Assembly (NCBI GenBank): GCA_002084805.1
Contig: NBMC01000004.1
Coordinates: 1-64,000 of the forward strand
Direction: 5' to 3'
Source: Spirochaetaceae bacterium 4572_59
Lineage (GTDB): Bacteria; Spirochaetota; Spirochaetia; DSM-2461
Length of the DNA stretch: 64,000 nt
Shown here: positions 48,690-59,690 of the stretch, piece by piece
Layout of the letters: each line of letters begins with the position of its first letter
How positions within the stretch are numbered: the stretch's first letter is position 1
Position numbers and translations under genes: made by a program
The notes under the pieces: generated by a model
What the model saw: the letters and a program-made list of their open reading frames with translations, nothing else
Databases searched by the model: none
Told to the model about the DNA's origin: nothing

Positions 48690-51329
48690 TTACAACTCAG
48701 AAAGATAGGCTGTCATCTTCTCGATGGCATTACGAAACTCTTCCAGCTTTTCCTTTTCCTTGGTTATGACTTCATCAGGAGCATTGGAAGTAAACTTCTC
48801 ATTGGAGAGCTTCTTTTCCGTAGACATAAGCATCTTTTTATTCTTGTCCAGGTTCTTCTGCAGCTTGGCCTTTTCCTTATCCACATCGATCAGATCCCGG
48901 ATAAAAATGTGAGCCTCGAAAGTCTTAGCTACAGCCGCAACAGACCCATCCAGATCCTCACCGTCTGTCAGAAGGGCAATATCACCGGACTGCACCAGAG
49001 AGGCAATCAGATCGGATTCAGCTTCAAAGAAAGATCCAGTAGCAGCATTGCTAGCTTTAACCCGTACTTTTATTTTTTTGGATGGTGGCAGATTAAACTC
49101 ACTTCTCAGAGTTCTCACAGCTTGAACCAATTCCTGAAGAGACTTAAAGTTATCAGCCAGTTCTTCATTATCCATAGACTCATCAGCCACGGGAAAAGGT
49201 GCAACAATCAGAGCAGCACTTCTTTGAGGTAGTTTCTGGTAAATTTCTTCTGTCAGGAAGGAAATAAAGGGGTGGAGCAGTCTCAGAGACTTATCCAGTA
49301 CATCAATCAGAACCGTGACAGCTCTGTCTTTTTCATTATTATCATTACTGTAGAGGTAGAGCTTGGTGGCTTCCACATACCAGTCACAGAAATCGTTCCA
49401 GAAGAACTCATAAACACAGTGTGCCATATCGTCAAAACGATATGCCTGAACAGCCTTTTCCACAGAACGTATAGCAATGTTCAGTCGGTGATAGATCCAG
49501 CTGTCGACACTGGTCAATTCAAGCTGTTTGATGTCCTGCAGCTCACGGCCTTCCATATTCATAAGGATGTAGCGGGAGGCATTCCATACCTTATTACAGA
49601 AGCGGCTTCCCAGTTTAACAGTGTCCTCATCCATGGAAATATCCTGTCCCTGAGCAGAAAGATAGGCCAGGGTAAATTTCATGGCATCCGCACCGTACTC
49701 TGCAACTATATCCAGAGGATCAATACCATTTCCCAGGGATTTTGACATTTTCCGACCCTGTTTATCTCTTACCAGAGGAGTGATATAGATATCCCGGAAG
49801 GGAGCCTGTCCTAAAAACTCTTCGGAAGCCATAATCATACGGGCAACCCAGAAGAAGATAATATCGTACCCTGTAACCAATGCACTTGTGGGATAAAATT
49901 TCTCCATATCCACGGTCTTTTCAGGCCATCCAAGAGTAGAGAACGGCCAGAGCCATGAGGAAAACCAGGTATCCAGAACATCCGGATCTTGAGAAATATT
50001 TTTACTAGCGCACTTGGGACATTCCGTAGGATCTTCCCGGGGGACAATAATCTCACCACAGTCCCCGCAGGTCCATGCCGGGATGCGATGTCCCCACCAG
50101 AGCTGACGAGAAATACACCAGTCACGGATACCGTTCAGCCAGTGAGAGTAGGTGTTTTCCCAGCGTTTGGGATAGAAACGGATACGGTCTTCCTTCCAGG
50201 CATTCAGAGCCTTTTCCGCCATTCCTTCCATACGGACAAACCACTGCTCAGACATATAGGGTTCGATAACAGTGTTACAGCGGTAGCAGTGACCGACCTG
50301 GTGAGGCTGATCTTCTGTTTTGACAAGATAGCCGCCGGCTTCCAGAGCAGCAATAGTTTTCTTTCGACCTTCCTTTGTAGAAAGGCCCCTGTACTCTTCA
50401 GGACAATTATCATTGAGGGTTCCATCGTCATTCAGAATGTTTACACGTTCCAGATCATGACGATTTCCAACTTCCCAGTCATTGGGATCATGGGCGGGTG
50501 TAATTTTAACGGCACCAGAACCAAAGTCCATTTTGCAGTGGAAGTCTGTTATAATCTTTATTTTTTTATCTGTCAGTGGCAGATCAAGAGTTTTCCCTAC
50601 CATTTCACTATAACGTTCATCATCAGGATGTACAGCAACAGCCGTATCACCAAACATGGTTTCAGGACGGGTTGTCGCAACGGTCAGGCTGCCCGAACCA
50701 TCTGTGAGAGGATAGATAACATGATAGAGCTTACCGGCCTCTTCAGAGTGATCCACTTCATCATCTGCCAGTGCTGTACCACAGGAAGGACACCAGTTAA
50801 CCAGGTACTCACCCTTATAAACGAGATCCCTTTCATAGAGGCTAACGAATACCTCCCGAACGGCTTTTGAAAGACCTTCATCCATGGTAAAACGTTCACG
50901 GCTCCAGTCACAGGATGCTCCGATTTTTTTAAGCTGTTTCGTAATGATGCTGTGATGCTCATTCTTGACATTCCAGGTCTCTTCCAGAAATTTTTCCCGA
51001 CCGAGATCATATCGTGTTAAACCTTTTTCTTTCAGTCTTCTTTCTACAACATTCTGAGTGGCAATACCTGCGTGGTCTGTTCCGGGGACCCAGAGTGTGG
51101 GCTTACCCTGCATTCTATGATAGCGGATAAGAATATCCTGCAAAGAGTTGTTGAGACCATGTCCCATATGAAGGACTCCGGTAACATTAGGAGGAGGAAT
51201 GACTATGATAAAGGGATCCTTGGAATCGTCACCTGCCGGTTCAAAATAGTGTCCGTCTTCCCAGAATTTGTAGATTCTGTCTTCAAATTCACCCGGGTTG
51301 TATGTTTTTTCGAGTTCAATAGCCTTCAT
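48690..51329 (-). CDS. valS: Valyl-tRNA synthetase
   Basis: Class I synthetase, 879 residues. PPPNVTGVLHMGHGLNNS (HIGH motif), GTDHAGIATQ, ATTRPETMFGDTAVAV in the editing domain, and KMSKSLGNGIDP. A C-terminal helical arm ends in a coiled coil (DLIDVDKEKAKLQKNLDKNKKMLM). All expected parts are present. Monocistronic with its own terminator. Confidence 0.97.
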   Translation of the reverse strand: MKAIELEKTYNPGEFEDRIYKFWEDGHYFEPAGDDSKDPFIIVIPPPNVTGVLHMGHGLNNSLQDILIRYHRMQGKPTLWVPGTDHAGIATQNVVERRLKEKGLTRYDLGREKFLEETWNVKNEHHSIITKQLKKIGASCDWSRERFTMDEGLSKAVREVFVSLYERDLVYKGEYLVNWCPSCGTALADDEVDHSEEAGKLYHVIYPLTDGSGSLTVATTRPETMFGDTAVAVHPDDERYSEMVGKTLDLPLTDKKIKIITDFHCKMDFGSGAVKITPAHDPNDWEVGNRHDLERVNILNDDGTLNDNCPEEYRGLSTKEGRKKTIAALEAGGYLVKTEDQPHQVGHCYRCNTVIEPYMSEQWFVRMEGMAEKALNAWKEDRIRFYPKRWENTYSHWLNGIRDWCISRQLWWGHRIPAWTCGDCGEIIVPREDPTECPKCASKNISQDPDVLDTWFSSWLWPFSTLGWPEKTVDMEKFYPTSALVTGYDIIFFWVARMIMASEEFLGQAPFRDIYITPLVRDKQGRKMSKSLGNGIDPLDIVAEYGADAMKFTLAYLSAQGQDISMDEDTVKLGSRFCNKVWNASRYILMNMEGRELQDIKQLELTSVDSWIYHRLNIAIRSVEKAVQAYRFDDMAHCVYEFFWNDFCDWYVEATKLYLYSNDNNEKDRAVTVLIDVLDKSLRLLHPFISFLTEEIYQKLPQRSAALIVAPFPVADESMDNEELADNFKSLQELVQAVRTLRSEFNLPPSKKIKVRVKASNAATGSFFEAESDLIASLVQSGDIALLTDGEDLDGSVAAVAKTFEAHIFIRDLIDVDKEKAKLQKNLDKNKKMLMSTEKKLSNEKFTSNAPDEVITKEKEKLEEFRNAIEKMTAYLSEL

Positions 51330-51433
51330 TATCCCATCCTTAAAAAATCATTCACCGAATAGTACATAAAACAGTGTAAATAATCAATCTATGGGCTCTT
51401 GAAGCGCTTGTTCAAAAGGAAGATGTTTTTTTA

Positions 51434-51462
51434 TTGAAATGAAGAGAAAGACAGGGCATAAT
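51434..51462 (+). promoter_or_regulatory. Promoter of the PNPOx-like gene, apparently leaderless
   Basis: TTGAAA (51434-51439), a 17-base spacer and CATAAT (51457-51462). The predicted start is at 51469-51470, directly before the ATG at 51471, and no Shine-Dalgarno sequence is present. Confidence 0.5.
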
Positions 51463-51470
51463 AATTTTTT

Positions 51471-51902
51471 ATGAATCATTGCAAAGAACTGAAGACAGAA
51501 GAAATAAAAGATGTACTGCAAAGGGGAGAATATGCGGTTCTCGCCATAACTGATGGGAATGAACCCTATGCCCTCTCTCTCTGCTATGGCATGGATAAAG
51601 ATAAGTTAGCTCTCTATTTTCTGACAGACAAGGGGGGCTTGAAACTGGATTTCCTTAAGAGCAATCCCTATGTCTGCGGAACGGTTGTTATTCAAAATCC
51701 CGGGAAGGAGGGATCTCCCCATGGCTACCGGTCCGTTGTATTCCGGGGAGTAATGGAAGTTATTCACGATCCAACAGAACAGGCTACCGCCCGCCTCATC
51801 CTTGAAGAGGGAAGTGAATTCCACGGGGAGAAAAGAGAAGTTCCCCACCCCATGGTAATGAAGCTTGAATGGGACGAGATCAGCGGCAGAAACAGCTGCT
51901 GA
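51471..51902 (+). CDS. Pyridoxamine 5'-phosphate oxidase-like flavoprotein
   Basis: A 143-residue split-barrel protein resembling the NimA/FMN-binding group: YAVLAITDGNEPYALSLCYGMDKDKLALYFLTDKGGLKLDFLKSNPYVCGTVV and VVFRGVMEVI. Probable flavin- or heme-binding reductase; substrate unknown. The gene is convergent with a nitroreductase gene whose stop is 3 bases away, so two flavin-type reductases are next to each other. Confidence 0.78.
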   Translation: MNHCKELKTEEIKDVLQRGEYAVLAITDGNEPYALSLCYGMDKDKLALYFLTDKGGLKLDFLKSNPYVCGTVVIQNPGKEGSPHGYRSVVFRGVMEVIHDPTEQATARLILEEGSEFHGEKREVPHPMVMKLEWDEISGRNSC

Positions 51903-51904
51903 TC

Positions 51905-52480
51905 CTATTTCTCCGCGACAGTCAGTTCATCAACAGATCTTTTGGGAACATGATGGACACCGTCTTCATCCCTGTAGTAGGATGTTTCCCCTCCTTCGGC
52001 CACATCTTCAACAACAACTTTTTCTCCGGGATAACCGAAAGCCAGGATCAGACAGGGAGAAAGATGTTCCTCCAGATGCAGAAGCTCCGAGACTGATTTT
52101 TTCCCGAAAGAGCCTATCATACAGCAGCCCACCCCAGCGGCAGCAGCGCCTAGCACCATGCTCTGCCCTGTAATACCGTGGTCACAGTTGGGATTGGTGC
52201 TGATAGTTTTATCCAGCAGTATAACAACATAACCTGTGGGTCTCTCACCTTCTGCGGGCCCATCCCACTCCTTCAGGGCACCGGCCCACTTAAGTTTGGG
52301 AAACAGGGCATCACGGGCTTCTTCTGTTTCTATGGTCAGGAATTTTAAAAACTGCATATTCCCGGAGCTGGGGCTCAGGCGGGCATAGTGAACCATCTGT
52401 TTCAGAAAACCAGCCGGAAGGGGTTTCTGATTAAAACGGCGATAGCTCCGTGCCTGACCGATCAATTTTTCAAACTGCAT
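51905..52480 (-). CDS. Nitroreductase-family protein
   Basis: A 191-residue FMN-dependent NAD(P)H oxidoreductase. Family features: ARSYRRFNQKPLPAGFLKQMVHYARLSPSSGNMQ near the N-terminus (FMN-binding Arg and Ser), GITGQSMVLGAAAAGVGCCMIGSF, and LILAFGYPGEK. The late insertion DEDGVHHVPKRSVDEL is common in related proteins. Physiological substrate unknown. Confidence 0.88.
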   Translation of the reverse strand: MQFEKLIGQARSYRRFNQKPLPAGFLKQMVHYARLSPSSGNMQFLKFLTIETEEARDALFPKLKWAGALKEWDGPAEGERPTGYVVILLDKTISTNPNCDHGITGQSMVLGAAAAGVGCCMIGSFGKKSVSELLHLEEHLSPCLILAFGYPGEKVVVEDVAEGGETSYYRDEDGVHHVPKRSVDELTVAEK

Positions 52481-52568
52481 ACTCTCACTCCTGTAAAAAT
52501 CGATATATAGTACTCTTTTTGAAATATATCAAAAACATCTCTTATATCCTACTGTTCCGAGCCAGAAA

Positions 52569-52598
52569 AAAAAGGCTGCTCCCCGGAGGAAACAGCCC
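52569..52598 (-). terminator. Rho-independent terminator after secF
   Basis: On the minus strand GGGCTGTTTCC and GGGGAGCAGCC pair with a TCC/CG-type loop, followed by eight T. It lies about 25 bases beyond the secF stop. Confidence 0.78.
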
Positions 52599-52622
52599 TT
52601 ATGTCAAAGAATCAGAACAGAA

Positions 52623-53687
52623 TTATTTCTTTTTCCGTTTTTTTTCTTTTTCTTTTTTCTTTTTTTCAGTTGCTTCAGCAATCTCTTCAGCAGACTGTTT
52701 AACAGTTTCTATTGTGGAATCTACTTTTTTAACAGGAGCTGCTTTTACTTCAGCATGTGCTTTTGCATTTGAAGCGGCAAGAGCTGATGCTTTTACTTTC
52801 TTCACTTCAGCATTATGCCATCCCAGAAGAATGGTTGATGCAATAAAGATAGAAGAATATGTACCAACGATAATTCCGACGATCAGACTCAGAGCAAAAG
52901 TTTTAATAGTTCCCGTACCGATCAAAAAGATAAACAGTACAGCAATAAAAGTAGTAAAAGAGGTAATCAGTGTTCTTCTCAGAGACTGAGTAATGGAAAT
53001 ATTGATAATTTCCATAAACTTTTTATCTTTGAGAAGTCTGGTATTTTCTCTGATTCTATCAAAAATAACGATTGTATCATTCAGAGAGTAACCGACTATC
53101 GTCAGCACTGCAGCAATAGTAGCCGTGGAGAACTCCAACTGCATAACACCGATAAATCCCATAAGAAACAGAACGTCATGCACGACAGCCGCAATAGCGG
53201 ATACCGCGTAATTCAGACGGAATCTGAACCAGATATAAAGAAGGATAAGAGCCATGGCTATAACCGTAAGGAATATAGTCTGAGAAGAAAGATTTCCTGC
53301 CAGACGGGCTCCTACAAACTCTGTAGAAAGAACTTCAACAGAGGAAGCACCAAATGTTGCAGCCAACCTGTCTTTGATCTCTTTTTCTGCTGCAGCCTGA
53401 AAGTCTTTAATACTTTCATCTTCACCCACACGGATAACAAAATTGTTGTCTGCAATATCACCAACGGTTTGAACCTGAAGTGCATCCATACCGTTTAGGG
53501 CATCTTTTACTTCAGTAATATCTACAGAGCCCTGAATAGCCACTCTCTGGCTGAGACCGGATCTAAAATCAATACCAAAGTTAAATCCACCCTGTGCAAA
53601 GGTTCCTGCCCAAAATAGAACAATCAAACCTACAGAAACAGCCGACCAGATAAATCTGCTTTTTGTAAAGTTAATTACTTTTACCAT
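52623..53687 (-). CDS. secF: Protein translocase subunit SecF
   Basis: Partner of SecD, using proton-motive force to complete protein export. TM1 near the N-terminus, the first periplasmic domain (FNFGIDFRSGLSQRVAIQG ... ), then five helices including VLTIVGYSLNDTIVIFDRIRE and RTLITSFTTFIAVLFIFLIGTG. The C-terminal 55 residues form a cytoplasmic tail rich in Ala, Glu and Lys that ends in an almost pure Lys/Glu/Arg run; this tail is unusual. It shares one base with secD. Confidence 0.95.
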   Translation of the reverse strand: MVKVINFTKSRFIWSAVSVGLIVLFWAGTFAQGGFNFGIDFRSGLSQRVAIQGSVDITEVKDALNGMDALQVQTVGDIADNNFVIRVGEDESIKDFQAAAEKEIKDRLAATFGASSVEVLSTEFVGARLAGNLSSQTIFLTVIAMALILLYIWFRFRLNYAVSAIAAVVHDVLFLMGFIGVMQLEFSTATIAAVLTIVGYSLNDTIVIFDRIRENTRLLKDKKFMEIINISITQSLRRTLITSFTTFIAVLFIFLIGTGTIKTFALSLIVGIIVGTYSSIFIASTILLGWHNAEVKKVKASALAASNAKAHAEVKAAPVKKVDSTIETVKQSAEEIAEATEKKKKEKEKKRKKK

Positions 53688-55414
53688 TATTTGAGTCCCC
53701 TCCAGGCAATGCTGATTTTCTCTCTCTTCAATACTTCCGTTCCGAAGTCAAAGATAAGACGGGAAACAAAGATGGCAGTAAAGAGTGAACAGATAATACC
53801 AACTGCCAGAGTTACGGCGAATCCCTGAATGGGTCCTTTACCGAGCTGTGACAGAAAGATTGCTGCAATAAAAGTGGTAATATTGGCATCCATAACCGTC
53901 CAGAATGCTTTCTTGAAACCGGCTTCTACTGCGGCCGCTCTGGACTTACCGAGGGCAAGTTCTTCGCGGATACGTTCAAATATAATTACATTGGCATCCA
54001 CGGCCATACCAACGTTAAGAATAACACCGGCAATACTGGTCATGGTCAAAGTCATATTAAATGAGGAAAGAATAGCTACAATGAAAACAAGGTTCAGGAT
54101 CAAAGCCAGATCGGCTATCAGACCAGCACCCTTATAATAGAGAAACATAAATACAACTACAGCGATAAATCCATAGAAGATAGCTCTCAGACCAGCATCG
54201 ATGGCATCACTTCCGAGGGATGCACCGACAGCCTGTTCATTGATAATCTCAAGATCTACAGGCAGAGCAGCTGTTCTCAGAACGAGTTCCAGAGCATTTG
54301 CTTCATTTGTATCAAATCCGGTGATTCTTACGCTGTCTCTGATAGGCTCTGAAATACGTGCAGCAGCTTTTACTTTATCATCCATTACAACTGCCAGAGA
54401 TTTTCCGGTGTTATCAGAGGTGAATTTGTAGAAGATTTCTCCCCCTTCAGCATCCAGATTAAAGATAACATTAGGCTGTCCGGTTACCTGATCGGCAATG
54501 GTATCAGCCTGCTGTATATGACTTCCTTCCAGACCAATCTCTTCAGTAACAACAATGTATCTCTGAAACTGATCGATTCCGTAGCTGTCTTTCTTGTAAT
54601 ATCCGAGTACCCTCAGACCGGCTTCCAGAAAATCAGGATCGGAAGGACGTCCGTCTTCAAATACCACACCGGGATTGGATGCCACATACTGAGCAATTCG
54701 GCTTGTAGCAGCATCATCTACTATATGGAAGTTAAGAGTCCCCTTACCCATAAGGAAAGAATTAACTCTTTCAGGATCGACTTCACCGGGAATCTCAATC
54801 AGGATTTGATCGTTAGACTGTTTCCGGATGGAAGGTTCTGTTACACCAAACTTATCGATTCTGTTGTTCAGAATTTCCATTGCCAGAGTAATAGCTTCCT
54901 GAAGGTCTGCTTCAGAGGGTGTTCTACCCAGTCTTTCAGCAAGACTTTCTTCATCGGCTTGTACAACAACACTCATACCGCCTGAGAGGTCCAGACCAAG
55001 CATAAGAGTCTTGTCTTTCATTTCCTTCAAACCAAGAACATCATTTCTATAATGATCTTCCAGTGCGCTGAATACTTCGTTACCGGTCTGAAAACCCTGC
55101 AGTACTGTTTTAACAGTCCATGTTGAGGGGATATCTCTCTTTTCCAGTTTATAATTTTCTTTTGCCTGATCAATCAGAAAACTGATTTCTTCAGGGAATA
55201 CCGCATCGGGATCATCTTTAACCATTGCGGTAAGAGTTTCCAGATCTTCAGCTGCCGTGATTTTAGCATACTTCTGAATTTCTTCTTTTGATCCATTTGC
55301 AAGCGTTTTCTTATCCTGAGGGGTAATGAAGTACCATTTAACTGTCGGTAACAGGAAGTACGCACCTAACCCCAGAAAGAAAAGAACGACGACGAATCTC
55401 ATTCGTTTGTTCAT
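53687..55414 (-). CDS. secD: Protein translocase subunit SecD
   Basis: A 575-residue RND-type membrane protein. TM1 at the N-terminus, then a large periplasmic part with GLDLSGGMSVVVQADEE, LNNRIDKFGVTEPSIRKQSNDQILIEIPG (P1 base) and RISEPIRDSVRITGFDTNEANALELVLRTAALPVDLEI. Five C-terminal helices include VGMAVDANVIIFERIREELALGKS. yajC lies 20 bases upstream and secF follows directly, the common yajC-secD-secF order. Confidence 0.96.
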   Translation of the reverse strand: MNKRMRFVVVLFFLGLGAYFLLPTVKWYFITPQDKKTLANGSKEEIQKYAKITAAEDLETLTAMVKDDPDAVFPEEISFLIDQAKENYKLEKRDIPSTWTVKTVLQGFQTGNEVFSALEDHYRNDVLGLKEMKDKTLMLGLDLSGGMSVVVQADEESLAERLGRTPSEADLQEAITLAMEILNNRIDKFGVTEPSIRKQSNDQILIEIPGEVDPERVNSFLMGKGTLNFHIVDDAATSRIAQYVASNPGVVFEDGRPSDPDFLEAGLRVLGYYKKDSYGIDQFQRYIVVTEEIGLEGSHIQQADTIADQVTGQPNVIFNLDAEGGEIFYKFTSDNTGKSLAVVMDDKVKAAARISEPIRDSVRITGFDTNEANALELVLRTAALPVDLEIINEQAVGASLGSDAIDAGLRAIFYGFIAVVVFMFLYYKGAGLIADLALILNLVFIVAILSSFNMTLTMTSIAGVILNVGMAVDANVIIFERIREELALGKSRAAAVEAGFKKAFWTVMDANITTFIAAIFLSQLGKGPIQGFAVTLAVGIICSLFTAIFVSRLIFDFGTEVLKREKISIAWRGLK

Positions 55415-55434
55415 TTACATTTCTCCGGTAGCAA

Positions 55435-55821
55435 TTATTTTTTTTCGGCTTTTTCTTTCTGGCTTTTTTTATCTTTTTTATCAACTTTTGTTTCTGTTTC
55501 TACATTGACAACAGCTGATACGGCAGATTTATTCATTTCCAGTTTAGTGTTCTCATCAACTTTGATGATCGCTGTGTCATCTTTAACTGATAAGACCGTT
55601 CCTCTGATACCACCAATAGTAACAATTTTGTCACCCTTTTTCATGGCGTTGATCATGTTCTTAGTTTCTTTTTGTTTCTTATTCTGCGGTCTGATAATGA
55701 GAAAATAAAAGATCCCTATTACAAGAGCGAATGTCACAAGACTGGTGGTCATTGACCCTGTGGAAGAAGCTCCTCCGCCTGCGGGAACGCCCATCAGAAG
55801 AGCCAAATTAAAATATTCCAT
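55435..55821 (-). CDS. yajC: Preprotein translocase subunit YajC
   Basis: A 128-residue protein with one N-terminal membrane helix (TTSLVTFALVIGIFYFLIIRPQNKKQKE), the signature RPQ..K.... followed by MKKGDKIVTIGGIRGTVLSV. The C-terminal 25 residues are Lys-rich (KVDKKDKKSQKEKAEKK), like the tail of SecF. AAGGA before the ATG. Accessory subunit of SecDF. Confidence 0.94.
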   Translation of the reverse strand: MEYFNLALLMGVPAGGGASSTGSMTTSLVTFALVIGIFYFLIIRPQNKKQKETKNMINAMKKGDKIVTIGGIRGTVLSVKDDTAIIKVDENTKLEMNKSAVSAVVNVETETKVDKKDKKSQKEKAEKK

Positions 55822-55889
55822 AATATTCTATCCTTGGATTTAAGATTTGTTAAAAAATATTGCAAAAATTTTGTTCCCGTTAAGAATCG

Positions 55890-56183
55890 TCAAATGAGCT
55901 TGGTACGGCTTATTCCCTCAGGAACACCGAATACCCCAAACAACCTTTTCAGTTCCTCAACAGATGAATAGCGAGAACCGCAGACCGCATTGTACCGCTC
56001 CAGAACAAGCTCCTGTTCATTCACATTTGACTCGAATAAAGCCTTACTGAATGCCTGTTTGAACAGACCCTTTTCCAACAGTGATTTTACATCAAGCCTG
56101 CCGAACTTTTTCAGATTGCCTTTATCGACAATGGAAGAGCTTCCGGAGTATCCAATGGTATTGCTGAATTCCTCTATTTTCAT
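55890..56183 (-). CDS. Unknown small protein, 97 residues
   Basis: Starts MKIEEFSNTIGYSGSSSIVDKG with AGAGAGG 6 bases upstream. Charged and mostly helical; a duplicated LEKGLFKQAFSKALFES and LKRLFGVFGVPEG segment is visible. No family recognised. It sits between groEL and yajC on the minus strand. Confidence 0.6.
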   Translation of the reverse strand: MKIEEFSNTIGYSGSSSIVDKGNLKKFGRLDVKSLLEKGLFKQAFSKALFESNVNEQELVLERYNAVCGSRYSSVEELKRLFGVFGVPEGISRTKLI

Positions 56184-56263
56184 CTAAACCTCTCTGCTTT
56201 GAATGATTCTATCAGTACAATCCTAAAAAGTATACTGATAATTGCCAAATGTTTTAGCACAAA

Positions 56264-56293
56264 AAAAGGGGAAGCAATTAAGCCTCCCCTTTC
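56264..56293 (-). terminator. Rho-independent terminator after groEL
   Basis: On the minus strand AAGGGGAGGC and GCTTCCCCTT pair with loop TTAATT, followed by seven T. The gap of about 30 bases after the groEL stop contains no gene. Confidence 0.88.
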
Positions 56294-56323
56294 ACGGTAG
56301 AAGAGTTCTCTACACGGGGGGAA

Positions 56324-57991
<1,668 letters not shown>

Positions 57992-58023
57992 TTAGCAGGT
58001 AATTAAAATTTGAAATTTTATAA

Positions 58024-58076
58024 GTTCCGAAAGGAACCACAGAATGTAAGATACTAATTCTTTATAGATTCATCAA
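58024..58076 (-). promoter_or_regulatory. groEL promoter and leader hairpin
   Basis: On the minus strand TTGATG (58076-58071), a 17-base spacer and TATCTT (58053-58048). The predicted start is near 58041. The leader carries the hairpin GTTCC-TTTC-GGAAC at 58037-58024 about 50 bases before the ATG. No CIRCE inverted repeat (TTAGCACTC-N9-GAGTGCTAA) is present. Confidence 0.45.
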
Positions 58077-58123
58077 GGAATTTTTGGGGAAATTATCCTC
58101 AAATAACAACACTATCGAATTAT

Positions 58124-58876
58124 TTAATTATGATAAGAGGGAAAATGAATTTCTCCTGCAAGAACCGTTTTACTTCTACCCGTGTCCAATTCTTCCACCA
58201 CGAGAAACCCCTCTTCCGACAGTCCCTTGATCATAACAGGTTCAGATCCTCCCTGATCGGCAGCACCTTCCTGTAGCGAAACAACTGTATGAAGCCCATA
58301 CAAACGCTTCATGATCCGCTCTCTCCAGTCATCAGATTCATAAGCCTTTTTTAGTTTATTCAAAAGCTCAGGTAGAATCTCCCCGGGAGAACAATTTAGA
58401 TCTGACAGGATTGAAACAGAAGTCGAGCGATGTCCGTTTTCATGATCAAATTTCTTTTGATTACAGTTCAAGCCCATTCCAACATAGAGATAATCCCGAT
58501 CGGCTTCACAGAGGATTCCCGCAATTTTTTTTCCCTCCACCAGAATATCATTGGGCCATTTAACAAGAGCAGGTAGAGAGAAATGATCTTCAAGAAATTC
58601 TGCCGCCCCCAAACCTGTTAAAAGAGGAATCTGAAAAAAAGGATGGTCCAGCTTTTTTTTCTCCAGGAGGAGGGTCATCAGAAGATTACTGTCCTGATCA
58701 GAGACCCACCTCCTCCCCCTGACACGACCTCTTCCAGAATCCTGATATCCTGCAAAAATTACAGTGCCATGCCCGCCGGAATGAAGGCTTCTGATATCAG
58801 TCATAGTAGAGAGGGTTTCTTTTTTATAATATATGGACGCGAATCCAAAGGGATTCCCAAGAGTCGTTTTCTTCAT
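58124..58876 (-). CDS. birA: Biotin--protein ligase (BirA, monofunctional)
   Basis: A 250-residue enzyme that biotinylates carboxylase carrier proteins. Core motifs: DSGRGRVRGRRWVSD (biotinyl-AMP loop GRGRxGR-like), LVKWPNDILVEGKKIAGILCEA and YLYVGMGLNCNQ. It has no N-terminal helix-turn-helix, so it is not the repressor form. A short C-terminal SH3-like domain follows (SEEGFLVVEELDTGRSKTVLAGEIHF). Divergent from the ankyrin gene. Confidence 0.93.
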   Translation of the reverse strand: MKKTTLGNPFGFASIYYKKETLSTMTDIRSLHSGGHGTVIFAGYQDSGRGRVRGRRWVSDQDSNLLMTLLLEKKKLDHPFFQIPLLTGLGAAEFLEDHFSLPALVKWPNDILVEGKKIAGILCEADRDYLYVGMGLNCNQKKFDHENGHRSTSVSILSDLNCSPGEILPELLNKLKKAYESDDWRERIMKRLYGLHTVVSLQEGAADQGGSEPVMIKGLSEEGFLVVEELDTGRSKTVLAGEIHFPSYHN

Positions 58877-58950
58877 TTAATCCGAGTATATCTGAAAACT
58901 GATGACATAAAAAGGTTGATCTTTCCGGCAACATAGATTAATAAATACAT

Positions 58951-59598
58951 ATGTTTAAAAAGCTCTTTTTTCTTTTTATCCTTTTTATAATGATTTTTCC
59001 TCTTCCATGCCAGGAGAGTTATGAAATATTCAGGGCAATTGCCAATAGCGACTATCTCGAAGCAGAAAGACTGCTGGCGGAAGGACTTGATCCGAATGTT
59101 CGTGACAGCCGCGACAGGTCTGCCCTACATATGGCCATTTTATATGAGAATGATCCCATAGGAGTAGCCCTTGTACTGACGGGAGCTGATCCCAATGAAT
59201 ATGACAGTGATGGAGACTCCCTTCTGTATCTTGCGGTTCTCAGAGGAATGGAACAGACAGCCACAGCCCTGTCGAAAAGCGGTGCAGATCCCAACTTTAT
59301 AAATCAATACGGAAACAGTATTCTGGTTATGTCCATTATAAAAGGAATGATTCTGACCTCACGGGAACTGGTACTGCACGGAGCCGAACCGAATACGGTT
59401 TCCAGTGCGGGGATAAGCTCCCTGATGCTTGCGGTTAAAAAGGGCTTGAGAGAAACAGCCGAGGAACTTGTTATCCGCGGAGCCGAGGTAAATGTTAAGG
59501 ATGAAAACGGTTACACCCCCCTTATGATAGCCACTTGGCGTCAGTATGAAACTCTGAGAAGACTGCTATTGGAATACGGTGCCAGCGAATCGGACTAA
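58951..59598 (+). CDS. Secreted ankyrin-repeat protein
   Basis: A 215-residue protein. N-terminal signal peptide MFKKLFFLFILFIMIFPLPC; a Cys at about 20 could be a lipobox, though the -3 to -1 residues (PLP) are atypical. At least five ankyrin repeats follow, e.g. RDRSALHMAILYENDPIGVALVLTGADPN, GDSLLYLAVLRGMEQTATALSKSGADPN and GYTPLMIATWRQYETLRRLLLEYGA. Envelope-side ankyrin proteins mediate protein binding; partner unknown. A weak TTGATC-N17-TAATAA pair lies directly upstream with the start codon 6 bases after it. Confidence 0.85.
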   Translation: MFKKLFFLFILFIMIFPLPCQESYEIFRAIANSDYLEAERLLAEGLDPNVRDSRDRSALHMAILYENDPIGVALVLTGADPNEYDSDGDSLLYLAVLRGMEQTATALSKSGADPNFINQYGNSILVMSIIKGMILTSRELVLHGAEPNTVSSAGISSLMLAVKKGLRETAEELVIRGAEVNVKDENGYTPLMIATWRQYETLRRLLLEYGASESD

Positions 59599-59623
59599 AA
59601 CGTAATTTTTACTTAAATAAATC

Positions 59624-59652
59624 TTGCTTAATATTCTCACATTTTGTATGTT
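59624..59652 (+). promoter_or_regulatory. Promoter of the arg operon
   Basis: TTGCTT (59624-59629), a 17-base spacer and TATGTT (59647-59652). The predicted start is at about 59659, 32 bases before the argR ATG. The -10 element lies within the first ARG-box-like site. Confidence 0.5.
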
Positions 59653-59680
59653 TATTCATGTTAAAAGAATAAATATACGG
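59645..59680 (+). promoter_or_regulatory. Two ARG-box-like operators in front of argR
   Basis: Site 1 (59645-59660) reads CATGAATAAACATACA on the complementary strand, site 2 (59665-59680) reads AAGAATAAATATACGG. Both resemble the arginine-repressor box of Bacillus (CATGAATAAAAATTCAAG). They are spaced about two helix turns apart and overlap the -10 region, which suits ArgR autoregulation. Confidence 0.55.
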
Positions 59681-59690
59681 ATAGAGTATT

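Noticed and set aside
49989-50870. Open frame of 293 codons on the plus strand inside valS
   Set aside because: It lies opposite a well-conserved synthetase and has no recognisable motif or ribosome site.
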